Shown piece after piece: positions 35,020 through 46,599 of a stretch of DNA of 64,000 nt. The stretch's first letter is position 1. Every line of letters begins with the position of its first letter. Source of the DNA: Hemicentrotus pulcherrimus (taxonomy: Eukaryota > Echinodermata > Echinoidea > Camarodonta > Strongylocentrotidae); NCBI GenBank assembly GCA_003118195.1, contig BEXV01001758.1, positions 3,991-67,990 on the forward strand, given 5' to 3'. The translations under genes and the position numbers were made by a program. The notes under the pieces were generated by a model. It was not told the DNA's origin. It searched no databases and saw only the letters and a list, made by a program, of their open reading frames with translations.

Positions 35020-35511
35020 TACCATAATTAATGGTGTATAAACCGCACCTTTTTGCCACCGAAAAAATTTCAAAGTCAGGGGTGCGGTTTATACACGGTA
35101 CACTCAAAATAAAATTTTTAAAAAGTAAGTCAAAACCAGCACAAATTTGGACATATGGGACTACGTAAAGTACAATAACTATACCACTATGGTACAGGAC
35201 ATTTCCCACACATTATACCAACAATTTTATCTTGCATTGTTGACATGAAGATGCAAATAATCTTCCAAAAACAACATCTGCCGATAGATCTTGATCTAAG
35301 TTCGTGCCAATGCATTGCAAAAGTAAAAGAAGGGGCCGTTTAACGGACCTGCCGCGAAGCATCCAGCATATGCGACGTCGCCATTTTCAATCCCACTCAA
35401 CATCTGCCCGCAAGAGTTGGAATCCTGCCGTCGTCAATTTGTTTTTTTAAAGGTCATAATCGGGGGTGCAATTAATACACGAGGGCAGTTAATACAATGT
35501 TAATTACGGTA
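35020..35511. mobile_element. TIR element, TACCGTA family, copy 1
   Basis: The ends TACCATAATTA and TAATTACGGTA are inverted. Near each end lies a ggggtgcggtttatacac or gggggtgcaattaatacac motif. It belongs to the same family as 39517-40030. No coding sequence was seen. Confidence 0.7.
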
Positions 35512-35551
35512 GTCATGTCTTGACTCCTCTGTCTTTGCTTGATTCTATCAG

Positions 35552-35673
35552 GGTGAGATAGCCAATGGAGGCTCTTGCTACTTTGTGATGGATACACCCA
35601 AAAACTGGGCAGATGCTCGAGCTGACTGTGCCGGGTTCAGCCCCCGTGGGAACCTTGTCTCTATAGCTGATAG
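35552..35673 (+). CDS. Exon 23: CTLD7, N-terminal part
   Basis: It encodes GEIANGGSCYFVMDTPKNWADARADCAGFSPRGNLVSIADR. Acceptor tctatcag (phase 0), donor AG|gtcagt (phase 2). Confidence 0.92.
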
Positions 35674-36439
35674 GTCAGTAAAGCCTTATACATATGTAGC
35701 TGCAAACTGCAGCAATTTTTTGTTTTTTTAATGAAGAGACAAAGATGGTTCACATTTCTGTATCTTATATTAAGTGAAGAGGTGTTTGACCTTTGGTGCA
35801 TTCATTTGCCATTCATTTACAGGTATTTACAAAATGTGCCTATTATTGTACCGGTTTACCACGTCACTCAGTGGGTTGAAGAAGTGAAATCAGGTTGACT
35901 TGATCGGATGGTATAATGTCAAGTTCTTATATGAGGAAAATCATGATTTACGTTTTGATATCAGGGAAATGAAGCAATTGATGAGTTGAAGCACCTTGAA
36001 TTTCACGTCTTAAAAAACATCATGGTTTTGTTGCATCATATCTGAACAAGATTTTAGAAGACAGGGCCATGAGGTACAAATACTAGCCTCATGCTTATAT
36101 GCACATTATTACATGTTTACATTCACAGATTTTTATCAGCAGTTGTGTGAGTTTGTGTGTGTAGTTATTACCTAATAAGTAAAGGAAAGGCATTCCTTGA
36201 ATCACTCAATTATGCTGTAACAGGCATAAAGCCAGGATAACAGGAACATGTGCTACAAAATTTATTTGTCAGAAAGATTTCACATGCTATACATGATTTC
36301 TGGGATATGAAATATTGCTCAGGAAAAGCTGTCTTTTGAAGCATTATAGATATAAGAATGAAAACTTAAATGATTATCCTCTCGCCGACAAGGTCAGAGG
36401 GGATGTAGTAACGCTGCTGTCCGTCCTTCCATAACATAT

Positions 36440-36860
36440 TTGGTTTCCGTTCGATAACTTTAGTAATAATTGACGGATTTTAATGACTAGGAAATTTAAT
36501 AAGAAGGTACATGGTATAAAAATACAGCCTTAGTTAGATTTTAGAGTATGTAGGTCAAAGGCCATAGGTCTTAGCTCATTAAATATGTAAAAATACCAAA
36601 ATCTAGATTCCCTTCAATAACTTTAATAATGTTAGACAAATTTTAATGAAATTTGATATGAATATACATGGTATCAAAATACAGCCTCGGGTTGATTTCA
36701 GAGTATGTAGGTCTAAGGTTAAAGGTCATAGCTCAATAAATATGCAAGAAATTCTAATTATATATATGCAAAAACATGGTTTTTATGCAATAATGTAAGT
36801 AATGTTGTTGAGTTTGTACTTCAAAGGTCTCAGCTCATTAAATATGCAAAAATGGTTAAA
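36440..36860 (+). repeat. Degenerate tandem repeat, about 165-nt unit
   Basis: Blocks such as acatggtat(c/a)aaaatacagcct, gagtatgtaggtc and agctca(t/a)taaatatgc recur two to three times with substitutions. The unit is intronic and non-coding. Confidence 0.7.
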
Positions 36861-36899
36861 TATAGGCCATTTGAAGGGAGGGGATGCTACGCTTCGAGT

Positions 36900-36990
36900 T
36901 GACTGGTTGATTATGATTTTGACTATTGACTATGATGTTGATTATGATGTTGACTATGACATTGATTGTGATGTTGATTATGATGTTCTG
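36900..36990 (+). repeat. (TTGAYTATGATG)n-like microsatellite
   Basis: Runs of ttgactatgatg and ttgattatgatg end only a few bases before the exon 24 acceptor (ttttactag). Confidence 0.85.
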
Positions 36991-36999
36991 TTTTACTAG

Positions 37000-37148
37000 G
37001 TATGAGCAGAGTGTTCTGACCAGCATACTAGGTTCTCAAGATGGCAGTCTGTTCTGGACCGGACTGAATGATGTGGAGAAACCAGGCCAGTATCGCTGGA
37101 GCGACAATACACCAGTTACCCTTACCAACTGGGACTATGCTCAACCAG
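37000..37148 (+). CDS. Exon 24: CTLD7, middle part
   Basis: It encodes YEQSVLTSILGSQDGSLFWTGLNDVEKPGQYRWSDNTPVTLTNWDYAQP. FWTGLND and YRWSD are the core motifs. Phase 2 in, phase 1 out (G|gtacaa). Confidence 0.92.
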
Positions 37149-37518
37149 GTACAATTTTTGGATTATATATTGTGCAATTGCAAGAAAAGCCAGATCAGGT
37201 ATAAACTGCTGGTCACACCAAAATTCCTTGTTAGGAGATTCCAAAATAGGCCAATCAAATTGGTTTGCTGCTGCTCATAGGATGTTACGTATTACTGTAA
37301 ATGCATTTATACATGAAAAACATATGTTTCACTTAGATAGTACAGTCTTTTTATTTAATGTACATTTTATCAAATGTCAGGACTATTAGGCAAATTGCCT
37401 TTTGTAGATTTCAATTTGTAATTTTCAATTTCAGTTTTGTACGTGCATTTGGTATAATTTATGTAGATTTCTCAAATGAAATGCACTGAAAATTTACTAG
37501 CTGATTATTTATGTGAAG

Positions 37519-37736
37519 ATGATACAGAGGGCAACTGTGTTGCATCAACATCTGGAATGATGGCTGGATTATGGCGTAACATCGACTGTGCCTCAACAAA
37601 CAAATATCTTTGTGAGCGCGGTCGTGGCGGCTATTCAGCGCCCCAGACCATAGGACCAACAACACTCCCTACTGCACCTAGTGATACAGGATGCCATGAC
37701 CAAAACTGGAAAGGCTATGGTGCCAACTGCTTCATG
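37519..37736 (+). CDS. Exon 25: CTLD7 C-terminal part and start of CTLD8
   Basis: With exon 24 it gives QPDDTEGNCV, then GLWRNIDC...YLCERG; WRN replaces WND. A Pro/Thr linker (PQTIGPTTLPTAPSDTG) follows, then CTLD8 starts CHDQNWKGYGANCFM. Phase 1 in, phase 0 out. An upstream acceptor (ttactag, exon start 37481) keeps the phase but would insert extra residues into the loop, so 37519 is preferred. Confidence 0.88.
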
Positions 37737-38224
37737 GTAATAGCCTATGGTATATTGTAATGTCTTCAAATAAAAAATAGCATGTGGTGTATTGTATGCC
37801 TTAATATGGACAAATTTGGAATCATACATGGAAATGTTGTATGGTTATTTGGTAAGAAAAAAGTGTCAAAAGTTGTAAAATGTCAAAACATAAGATAGGA
37901 ATGGCATGTTTCCATATTTGCTAGAATTAATCAACTGTAGCAATTGTCTTTACATTTAGTATTCTTTGAGGAAATAGTTTTGTTTGAGTGTACTGTTGCA
38001 TTATTTTACTGCAAAGTTATCTAAAGAGAGAGCAAGGGGAATTCAAATTCGGGTTTCCCTGAGTAATTTGATTTGCATTGTAAGTCATTGGAGAATGTGC
38101 TATTATTTTTTCATACTCATTAAGATATTTAAAATCAGGCAGCAAGTGCCATTGCAACATTTACGTTGCAAATTCGTCTTTAAAAAGCAGAACTGATTAT
38201 TCCTTGTTGTACTTTATTTATCAG
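37737..38224 (+). other. Intron 25
   Basis: AT-rich, with nothing recognised. Confidence 0.5.
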
Positions 38225-38364
38225 ATTGTGTTGTCTGATGTGAGCGGAGCCACTCGTCGTAACTGGAATGATGCTCGTATGTACTGCTTGGCTATGGGAG
38301 CAGACTTAGCCAGTTTCCACAGTCAGGCTGAGGAGGATTATATCCTGTCCGGATACCCTGACAC
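38225..38364 (+). CDS. Exon 26: CTLD8, second part
   Basis: It encodes IVLSDVSGATRRNWNDARMYCLAMGADLASFHSQAEEDYILSGYPD, CTLD helices 1 and 2. Phase 0 in (tttatcag), phase 2 out (AC|gtaact). The WND here lies in helix 1 and is not the calcium motif. Confidence 0.92.
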
Positions 38365-38886
38365 GTAACTTCATTCTCAAGCCTTCAAATATTTGTGAAT
38401 GCAAACAAAAATCAATCAGTTATCTCAAAAAAATAGAAAGACGCACATGAGTTCTACAGCTGTTGCAATGTCCTTTTCTATTTAAGCAATATGAAATGAA
38501 AATATGATATTCAAAAGTTCAACTTTTGGCTCAATACCGGTACATATTTACTCAATTTGATCATTTATAGCTCATTGGTGAAGAAAGTATCAATTTTAAT
38601 AACATGCAAATTTATGTGAATTGATAACAGTTGACTCTTCACTAGATTTTTTTCTTGGTGCCTGGAGCAAAATATTTGGGAGTCCATTTACTCTGAACAA
38701 ACTATTTTGTCAGTGAGTGTGTACCCAACATATGTTATGGTCAAGCCATCCTTTAATGGTATTAACTTAATTCTAATGTTGTTGAGTTGTATAGTGACAG
38801 TCCTCAATGCTTTCCATCCACATTTTTACAAATTCCATGACCGGCACATAGATACATCAAGCACTTTTTTTGTAGTTATTTTTCAG

Positions 38887-38933
38887 CACTGCAAGTTTGT
38901 ATATTGGACTCCATGACCAATCAGAAGAAGGAG
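38887..38933 (+). CDS. Exon 27: CTLD8 core strand
   Basis: This 47-nt exon encodes TASLYIGLHDQSEEG, the LYIGLHD core motif. Phase 2 in (tttttcag), phase 1 out (G|gttagt). CTLD8 is the most finely split lectin domain before CTLD9. Confidence 0.88.
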
Positions 38934-39620
38934 GTTAGTAGATGTCTGACATTGTAAAATTACTCTGGGCTTTCGCCAATAATATGCCTCTTGGATGTAA
39001 TTTCAAGCCACTTCCAGGACTTACATACTTCCATGGTATGGTGCATGCATGCTTTCTGGGCATGGTACACATATTTTGCATGCGCAATATATGTATACGA
39101 AAGCTATTTTTATTTGCTAATGTCTTCTTTGGATTTTTTGCAAGTCCATGATTGTTTGAGGTAAAATACTTAAGGAAAGAATCCCACTACATGTCTATCA
39201 ACTTTGTAATTGTTCTTTTTCAAAATGGCATAAACAGAGCCACGATCGTGCAGTGATTTAAAAGTTGTCTTGCCTTTGGAGCAACTTTTTCCAGGTCATG
39301 AACTGTCAAAATTTGTTGAGAATTTCACCCAAGTCACATCTCTCATTCAGGGATTTCTCTGTAGGTTTTATGTTTACTTTCTTGCAACAAGAGATTCACT
39401 GTATCACACCATATCCCATTTGATAATTCAGTTTGTAAAAAATAGAATATTGCTTACAATATACTATAAAAAAAAGCCAAAGTTTGAAAGGTACCATCAT
39501 CTAACTATTGCAATGCATACCGTATTTTCCGGTGTAAACGCCGCAGTATTTTTTGGAGAGAAAAAATCAAAAAGCCGGGGTGCGGCGTATATACGGCAAC
39601 AGAGTAAAAAAAAAAAAAAA

Positions 39621-39793
39621 NNNNNNNNNNNNNNNNNNNNNNNNNNNNNNNNNNNNNNNNNNNNNNNNNNNNNNNNNNNNNNNNNNNNNNNNNNNNNNNN
39701 NNNNNNNNNNNNNNNNNNNNNNNNNNNNNNNNNNNNNNNNNNNNNNNNNNNNNNNNNNNNNNNNNNNNNNNNNNNNNNNNNNNNNNNNNNNNN
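39621..39793. other. Assembly gap, 173 N
   Basis: A run of N after a poly-A stretch inside the TIR element. All open frames over it are meaningless. Confidence 0.99.
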
Positions 39794-39867
39794 AGCACGC
39801 GAAGTCGCCGTTTTCAATCCATTCGAATGTATACATCACTAAAGAACTGCAAGCCTATGCATCGGTG

Positions 39868-39945
39868 CAGGATAGTCGCACGGTCTAAGGCGCCGGCTTC
39901 AATCCCCAATCTGCCTGGTGGATCCGGGTTCGATCCTGACTTCGT
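39868..39945 (+). repeat. tRNA-Leu-like sequence inside the TIR element
   Basis: gatagtcgcacggtctaaggcgcc resembles a tRNA-Leu D-arm (A box) and gggttcgatcctg a B box. The acceptor stem does not close, so it is a tRNA-derived relic and not a working tRNA. Confidence 0.5.
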
Positions 39946-40496
39946 CCCAAAATTTTTTTTTTTTTTTAAGGTCAAAATCGGGGGTGCGACCTATACAAGG
40001 GTGCGGCGTTATCACCGGCAAATACGGTATATAGACAGCTATAACTCTGTGACTTCCAGATGCCCCGTGGCGCCAGCCGAGACCGGACGGCACAGTACAA
40101 CCGCATGAAACAGACCTGAAGTGACTAAGTCACTAAGGAGTAAAAGTAACATCCAGGCATTTGTGGGTAATGGCCAAAGCCAGAAGCAGACAAAATCAGA
40201 TATTTTAAAAAGCGAGTTTGAGAAAAATTTAAATAAGGATAGACAAATTTTAAATCTCTTGACAAGCAAGATAATTCTGTATAATTGGAATCATGTGTAT
40301 TAAATGATGGGTACCAGTTTGAATGCATGTTTATCTTGAAATGCACTATGTGCCAAAGATGACATTCCAAAGCTCAATAACACATTTTCAAATACTGGAA
40401 GTGTCCACATAAAAATGTGCACTTTTGAAATTGGAATATTATATGTATTCCTTTATAACATGGATTAAAAAAATAACTTTATGTATTTTTCTTTAG

Positions 40497-40664
40497 GTTT
40501 TACGTGGTCAGATGGTACTCCGGTAGAACATACCAATTGGAACGTGGGTGAACCCAATAACTGGGGTCCAGGAGAGGACTGTACAGAGGCCTTCTTGAAT
40601 GGATGGAAATGGAATGACATCTCGTGCTCTAACTTGAATGATTGGATCTGCAAAATTTCCAAAA
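40497..40664 (+). CDS. Exon 28: CTLD8, C-terminal part with EPN/WND
   Basis: It encodes GFTWSDGTPVEHTNWNVGEPNNWGPGEDCTE..GWKWNDISCSNLNDWICKISK. This is a complete EPN/WND site. The only phase-1 donor is AAA A|gtttgt, a poor match to consensus. A better-looking GTAAAT four bases on would give a stop in exon 29. If not spliced, the frame ends SL-stop at 40672, and aataaa follows at 40831. This exon may therefore be terminal in some or all transcripts. Confidence 0.88.
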
Positions 40665-40732
40665 GTTTGTAAATTCGTTTGAAAATACAATCAAACATCA
40701 TATCACTGAATACACTTTGAGCTGGTTAAGAG

Positions 40733-41130
40733 ATGAAAATGTATTTAAAAAAAAAGCATCTTTCAATGCATTTAATATGCGCAGTTTCAAATGCTTTATG
40801 ATGAAAGTGCATTCAGAATTCACATCTTAGAATAAAATAACCGTTTTCATGTAGTTTCACATGCTTATAAAGTGATGAAAATTAGTTCAGAATTTACCTC
40901 ACAGAATGTAGTTACTTTTTAATGCAGTATCAGAATATGCTTTAGTGATGAAAGTGCATTTAAAAATCACATCGGAGACTGCAATCACTATTTGTAATGT
41001 AATTTCAGATGAAGTGAAGATAATGCATTCAGAAATCACACCACAATATGCAGTTACTTTGTTTTAATGCAATCACTTCTTAGATTCAGCTTCACATCCT
41101 TAATTGATGAAAATGTATTCATTAATCACA
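40733..41130 (+). repeat. Degenerate tandem repeat, about 72-nt unit
   Basis: The motif tgatgaaa(a/g)tgcattcagaa recurs about six times, near 40733, 40800, 40876, 40948, 41018 and 41107. It alternates with gcagttacttttTaatgcag-like blocks. Confidence 0.65.
40831..40836 (+). promoter_or_regulatory. Possible intronic polyadenylation signal
   Basis: AATAAA lies about 160 nt after the in-frame stop at 40670-40672. It could end a transcript coding for a secreted CTLD1-8 protein. Such a hexamer can arise by chance in AT-rich DNA. Confidence 0.35.
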
Positions 41131-41744
41131 GCCCAAATGCATTTAAATTGCAGTATGAGATGTTGAAGTATGGTAAAAAACCATCTTGAGTTTTCAGTTT
41201 TTTGTTTGTGGCATGCTTTCTGCTGTGATGTGATGTGATGTTCTCTATTATTTAACTCTCATTTTCACAAAACAAATGAGATTTTTCTGCAGGTGGCACA
41301 GCAGGGATTAGAAATAACATCCGTACTATATATGAAAAAAAAAAAACACAATACAAAAAGATGTCGAGTTATTCTTTAAATTTCAAAACCGTTTGGATAG
41401 TTTTCTTCCAGGTTGAATTGTTCTTTTTAGATTACAGTATGATGAAGGTTTGCTTCTATTATGTGTTGACATAACAGGACAAATGAGTTTGTATCTTCAT
41501 TGATATTTTTCTTTGAGAGCCACAAGGGAAAATGATCACCCTTCCGACATTAAACAGATGATATACTCTGTTTGATGTACTAGTACTTTCCAAGGTTCAT
41601 TAGAGATAGTTTATGAGTGATAATTATTCAGGGTCAGATCACAGTCACAAATGCTTGTATTGTTGCTAGGTGATCAATTAGTGTTGGGTATATATCTGTG
41701 AAACCTAAGAGGGTGTTACTTCCTGGCAGACAGACTAAGATGGA

Positions 41745-41753
41745 ACGAGAGAG

Positions 41754-41792
<39 letters not shown>

Positions 41793-41930
41793 GTGTGTAA
41801 TGGTTCTAGGAGAATGTGAAAGCTAGAGAGGGAGGGAGAGAGCGAGAAGCAGAGAGAGAGAGGGGCAGAGAGAGAGAGACATACATACAGATAGATAAGC
41901 AGAGAGAGAGAGAGAGAGAGAGAGAGAAGA
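41745..41930 (+). repeat. GA/GT-rich microsatellite cluster
   Basis: Runs of (ga)n and (gt)n with interruptions. The open frame 41816-42178 begins in this low-complexity DNA and is not considered a gene. Confidence 0.9.
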
Positions 41931-42176
41931 CAATATTAAAACTGTCCAGGGTTACCGGAATGCAGGGTGGTCATGATGTGGTTATTAATCTGTTACTAGA
42001 ATTAGTTCACCTGGATGACCCCATTCTGTCTGTCAAATTTTCTCTCATTTTTTTTCAAATATTACCCATCGTAATTAGACCTATCTTTAAAAATTACCCG
42101 AAAGAAATTGTGATGACTTTGAAATACGATACAGATTTGTTTTTAATGTTTTTTTCATCCAAACTGGAACCTTTTT

Positions 42177-42398
42177 AAGATTGGTAGTTGATCAGTTGTC
42201 ACACGAAGAGAGCAAACGAGAGTTGCGACTTTCGACTGCTAACTGCTAGTCTTCGTCAGGCAATGTGGACAATCGCCGCTGCAAGCGCCTTTTTGTATCG
42301 TGCGCTGCGCAGCGCAACTCTCGTTTGCTCTCTTCGTGTGACAACTGATCAACTACCAATCTTACTATCTACCACGATGATCAACCTCTTCCGCACTA
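42177..42398. mobile_element. Foldback element with 51-nt perfect arms
   Basis: The arms aagattggtagttgatcagt... (42177-42227) and ...actgatcaactaccaatctt (to 42364) pair perfectly over about 51 nt. The 12-nt block tggaacctttttt-minus-one (TGGAACCTTTTT) lies at 42165-42176 and again at 42399-42410. This may be a target duplication that defines the insertion. Confidence 0.8.
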
Positions 42399-44604
42399 TG
42401 GAACCTTTTTGTAATGAATAGACAGTAAGAATTTAAGCCTTTGACATTAATATTGGGTGCGAAGATCTAATACATTTGTTACTGTGTCATATATCAAGCA
42501 ACACATTATGTCTGCTGATTGTTTTGATCACTTTTTGGACTTCAGGATAGATATAAAAGATATCATAACCTCTTTTTTCCAGCCTTTTTTCTTCATAAGT
42601 CAGGAAAGGAGTTGTAATGAATAAGGAAAGGGATATTATTTAACTTGTATTAACAAGTAGATTGACAATTTTAACAGGAGTGTGTAATGGGATTTTATAT
42701 GTCTTTTTCTTCATTCCAAATTTCTACTTTCCTAATTTATTCTGGGAACTTAATAAAGTATTTATAGTCATCATGATCAGGGAGGTTTTATAAGGTTTAT
42801 ATACACTAGATGAAGATAAACTGTATCGTATTCCCTTGATACATGTAGCTTTCAGGAACTTGAAAATAATTATAGCAGTACCGGTATGATGGAGAAGCCA
42901 GGATTTCATTTGTCTTTTCCTGTTCAATCTCAAGTTAAGTTTGGCAACTGATGTGATTTTCTCAAACCATACAATCCATTACTGAATAGCTTCTAGTCTG
43001 CAAAACTAACATTTTTAGAGAAGATGGTTTGTTTAATGATGTAGAATAGGTTCCAGGAAGATTGAGAAGGAAATGAGGGGAAAAGAAAGCTAGTGAAAAT
43101 TGAGGGAGTTAGGTTTTTATTGACTTTCAACAGAGTAGATCTGCCCACAATTTTCAATTATTAAGCATGTTTAGACTTTAGAGCAAGGTAGCAAGTTGTC
43201 ATCCAGTTTTTTACAAAAAAAATACATTTAAAATTTAATCATTTAGACATTGGAGATGAAGATTGAAGGTTGGCAGACTAGGAGTATACTAAGTGGTACT
43301 CTAAAGGGTAGGGTAATAAATATATAGCAATAACATTTCAAATATGCAGAGTTTATCCATTGTAAATTATCATATCCTTTGTATGGGTGCAGGCTGCCAA
43401 GTTTTAATTAAGAAAAACTGAAAACAATAAACCCATAACATCCCCTGTGTGAAGCTTGTTACAGATGAGGAAAACATTAGACAGGACCCACATGTTGCTC
43501 TTTCTAAATTTGGAATTGGTTGCCCCCTGTCCCCCTTCCTGTAGTATGATCAAAGTCTCAGGGCAGCCAAGACATTGCTGCTAGAGCTTTAATCTAGTGT
43601 GTCACAATGAACTTGGACTTGAGCAGCTGGGGCAGACTGCAAGGACAGATCTATAACTTTAGCTCTTGACACAGTTCCATTTTAATTCCTGAAATGGCAA
43701 TGGAAGTGTGTTTTAAACAACTCAGATTCCATTATTATATGCACAAGAGTTAACATTGATGCTGCACTTTAGATAGTTGTGGAGAAAAATAAAAGATGTT
43801 TCTAAACTGGAAAGGATTGGATCCAGCTTATGGCGTGATCGATTCATTTTTAATTAAAAAATGGTGGTGAAATTTTGTTTGGATAACTTTGATTTATGGT
43901 GCAGTATAGTATCAGGAGACATAGATTCGAACCTAGCATCAGCTATCGTTAAAAGCACACCAAGGCATTCAAACCCAACATGTGTTATGGATATTGTTTT
44001 TCATGATATTTGCTGACTTTTCTCATCAATTAAAAAAATGCACTGTTTGGGTCTGAGTGGCAGCTTGTCAAATCTTGGTGCATTTTGACGTTTAAAGTAT
44101 GAGGATGTGTGCAATTAACATCGTGAGTGTCAGCGATTCTGTTCATCCTTAGCATTTTCAGTCAAGATGGCCATCATCCCCCAAGAGAGATTTTTGCAGT
44201 CTGTTGTCCTTGATGTGAGTTTGTCAAATGCATCATATTTCCTGTCTTGCTACAAAATATATCATAAGCTACAACTGTAGTTTGAGACAGTAAAATCATT
44301 GTCTGCTTGTTTCAAGAAAATCTATAGACCAGCTACGTCTAGGCAGGATACTACTCCAATTACTGCATTGTAAACAAATATTACCTGCTGATTAAGTTAA
44401 GCTAATTATCTATGTCTGATACTATATGAGCTCAGAGATACCTCTGTCATATTTGAGCTATAGGCGTGATATACAGTATGCTATGACTTAGGTTGTGCCT
44501 CAAGGCATAAGGCAAAACTGACAGTGGCAGATCAGCTACATCTCTACTTGCTTGAGCATTTATTCTGGTTTGATTGCTGTTTGAAGGATTAAGCGGAGGA
44601 AAGT

Positions 44605-45340
44605 ATGGAATTCAAGCTCTCCTTCAAATGCACCACAAGAGATGATTTGAAATGGCTATGGAAGCAGATTGTCCTCTTACTATTTCTTACAATGGTGCAA
44701 TGTCATGAGACGCGGATCCAAACCGTTTAAACTTTGACTGAAGAAAACTCATTGCATGCCACCCCATTGGTTGCAACAATTGCACAAGAGGAGTACTATG
44801 AGAGTCAGTTGTTTGAAACACAAATACAGCCCAATGACGTGACAACTTCTTTGAAAGCTGAACCATTAGTTGCAATATCCTCAACCGGCACTGTTCAGAA
44901 CCATGAAAGCCAGTTCTTTGAAGCACAAATACAGTCTAATGTTGCAACTTTAATGACTACTGCTCCATCAGCTACCAGATCCACAGCTAATCAAGCTCAG
45001 AAAAGTGATGTTGGAGTTCTGCAAACTTTGATAAAGCTCCATTTTGGTGCAACATCAACAGATGCTACTCCCTCGGATACAACATTGACATCTGTAGAAG
45101 CAGACTACAATGAAAGTCATTTTCTTGAAACTTAAATACAGCCCAATGTTGCTGAAATATCTGTGATTTCTACTCTCTTGGCTGCAAAATCTACAATTAT
45201 GCAGCTGAGTATGACAACTAGGACATAGGAACTCAAATACAGCCCAAGAATGGGTCATTCACAACAACTAGACAAGTTGAAATGACAGCCAGTTTGTTGA
45301 AACTCAAATACAGCCCAACATTGTCAAATCCACGATGGGA
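44605..45340 (+). pseudogene. Decayed signal-peptide and Ser/Thr-rich repeat ORF
   Basis: ATG 44605 opens a frame with a basic/hydrophobic start (KWLWKQIVLLLFLTMVQC) like a signal peptide. A stop falls at 44728, and the same frame then stays open to 45135 with at least three copies of an ESQxFExQIQxN repeat and Ser/Thr-rich spacers. The stop at 45133 (ET-stop-IQPN) replaces the Gln of the repeat, a CAA to TAA change. More repeat remnants run to about 45340. It may be the old 5' end of a separate lectin gene (exons 29-41). Confidence 0.5.
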
Positions 45341-45693
45341 CTAATCATGGAGTATGGCAGTCAGATTCTTGGTACCATGTCAACAAACATGCTTTCTAAA
45401 TTCTCTGGGTTTATACAAACAATTTTGAGAACAATTTCTGAAACTGTTATAGTCGTTCAGACAGTAGGAACAAAGTCTGTTTCTTCTAGATAGTTAGGAA
45501 GAAAATATTTCTTTTTGAGAAAGAACCCCTCTTCCTGGGGCAAGAACTAGCCTGGAAATCTTTAAAAGGTATTGTATCCTTAGACTAGCCAAGATGAGGA
45601 ATTTTTTAGAAAGACATAATGTTAATTTGCAGTATGCGTCCATCTCCCTATGTGCCATATCATCTGCTCCAAGCTAAAAGGGCTCTGAGCCAC

Positions 45694-45725
<32 letters not shown>

Positions 45726-46599
45726 GGAGTAGAAGTAGGAGATTTTTGGATTGTGCTCCTGTTGTCAAAATCTTCTTACAGAATTGAACAAAAACTGATA
45801 CTAAAGTTACTTCTAAATGGAGGAACTTTAAACCGATGATATTGATAATGTAATTTGATATTTTTCAAAACTGACCAGTTTTTAGATTGGCCTACTATAA
45901 ATCTTTTTTTTTCTTCTTCAAATTAAAAAAAATTCCCTTGTCATGCCTGGTTTGTGTGATTGATATAGCTATCCATTCCTCACATTATGTATCCAAGTTG
46001 GTATAATGTCATATTTCAACAGACTATTGGGGTTCACTAATCCCAGGGAAATGGGAAAATCTGGGAAGGAATTGCTTAGTCTCCTTTGATGTGATATCAT
46101 ATTTCTGGTGCATGTTAATGTAATACAAAATATTTCTAGCTGGCAGGAGTTGGAAAAAAACGTGTGATACATGATCTTATGTGAAAATTGATTACTATAG
46201 AAAAAAAGTATCATAGCCTTTAATACATTCCCCTCCACATTTAGATTAGATGAAGCCTGAAAGGCTGAAAGTATAGATATTTTGACACAGTCTATGTATT
46301 CTCATGTCCGCTTCTTGAGTTTGATACACAATTTTCACCTTGGCCCATATATTTTTAAAATTAATACGATACCTTGAGACTTTATTTAAATCAGCATTCT
46401 GTAAAATTTGCATGACATGGAATAGCTATACCTGTGTTGCACATGTGCTGCAGTGTGTATGTTTAGACTATTTCTTGCATCCTACAATTGTGATTTTAGC
46501 ACTGCTAGAATATAAAGTGATATTAGCGTTTTATTTTTGTCTGCATTATTTCTGAAAAAGAAGAATATGATAAATGTATAAGCCCTACTTGTTTACCAG

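Larger units (their letters stand above)
39517..40030. mobile_element. TIR element, TACCGTA family, copy 2, with tRNA-like insert
   Basis: The inverted ends ataccgtattttccggtg / caccggcaaatacggtat are nearly perfect over 29 nt. The inner motifs ggggtgcggcgtatatac and gggggtgcgacctatac match copy 1. It holds the 173-base assembly gap and a tRNA-like stretch. Confidence 0.8.

Noticed and set aside
39868..39945. Possible functional tRNA-Leu gene
   Set aside because: Anticodon and acceptor stems do not pair; it lies inside a mobile element.
41816..42178. 120-residue open frame
   Set aside because: Begins in GA-repeat DNA; the rest has no recognised feature and ends at a foldback element.
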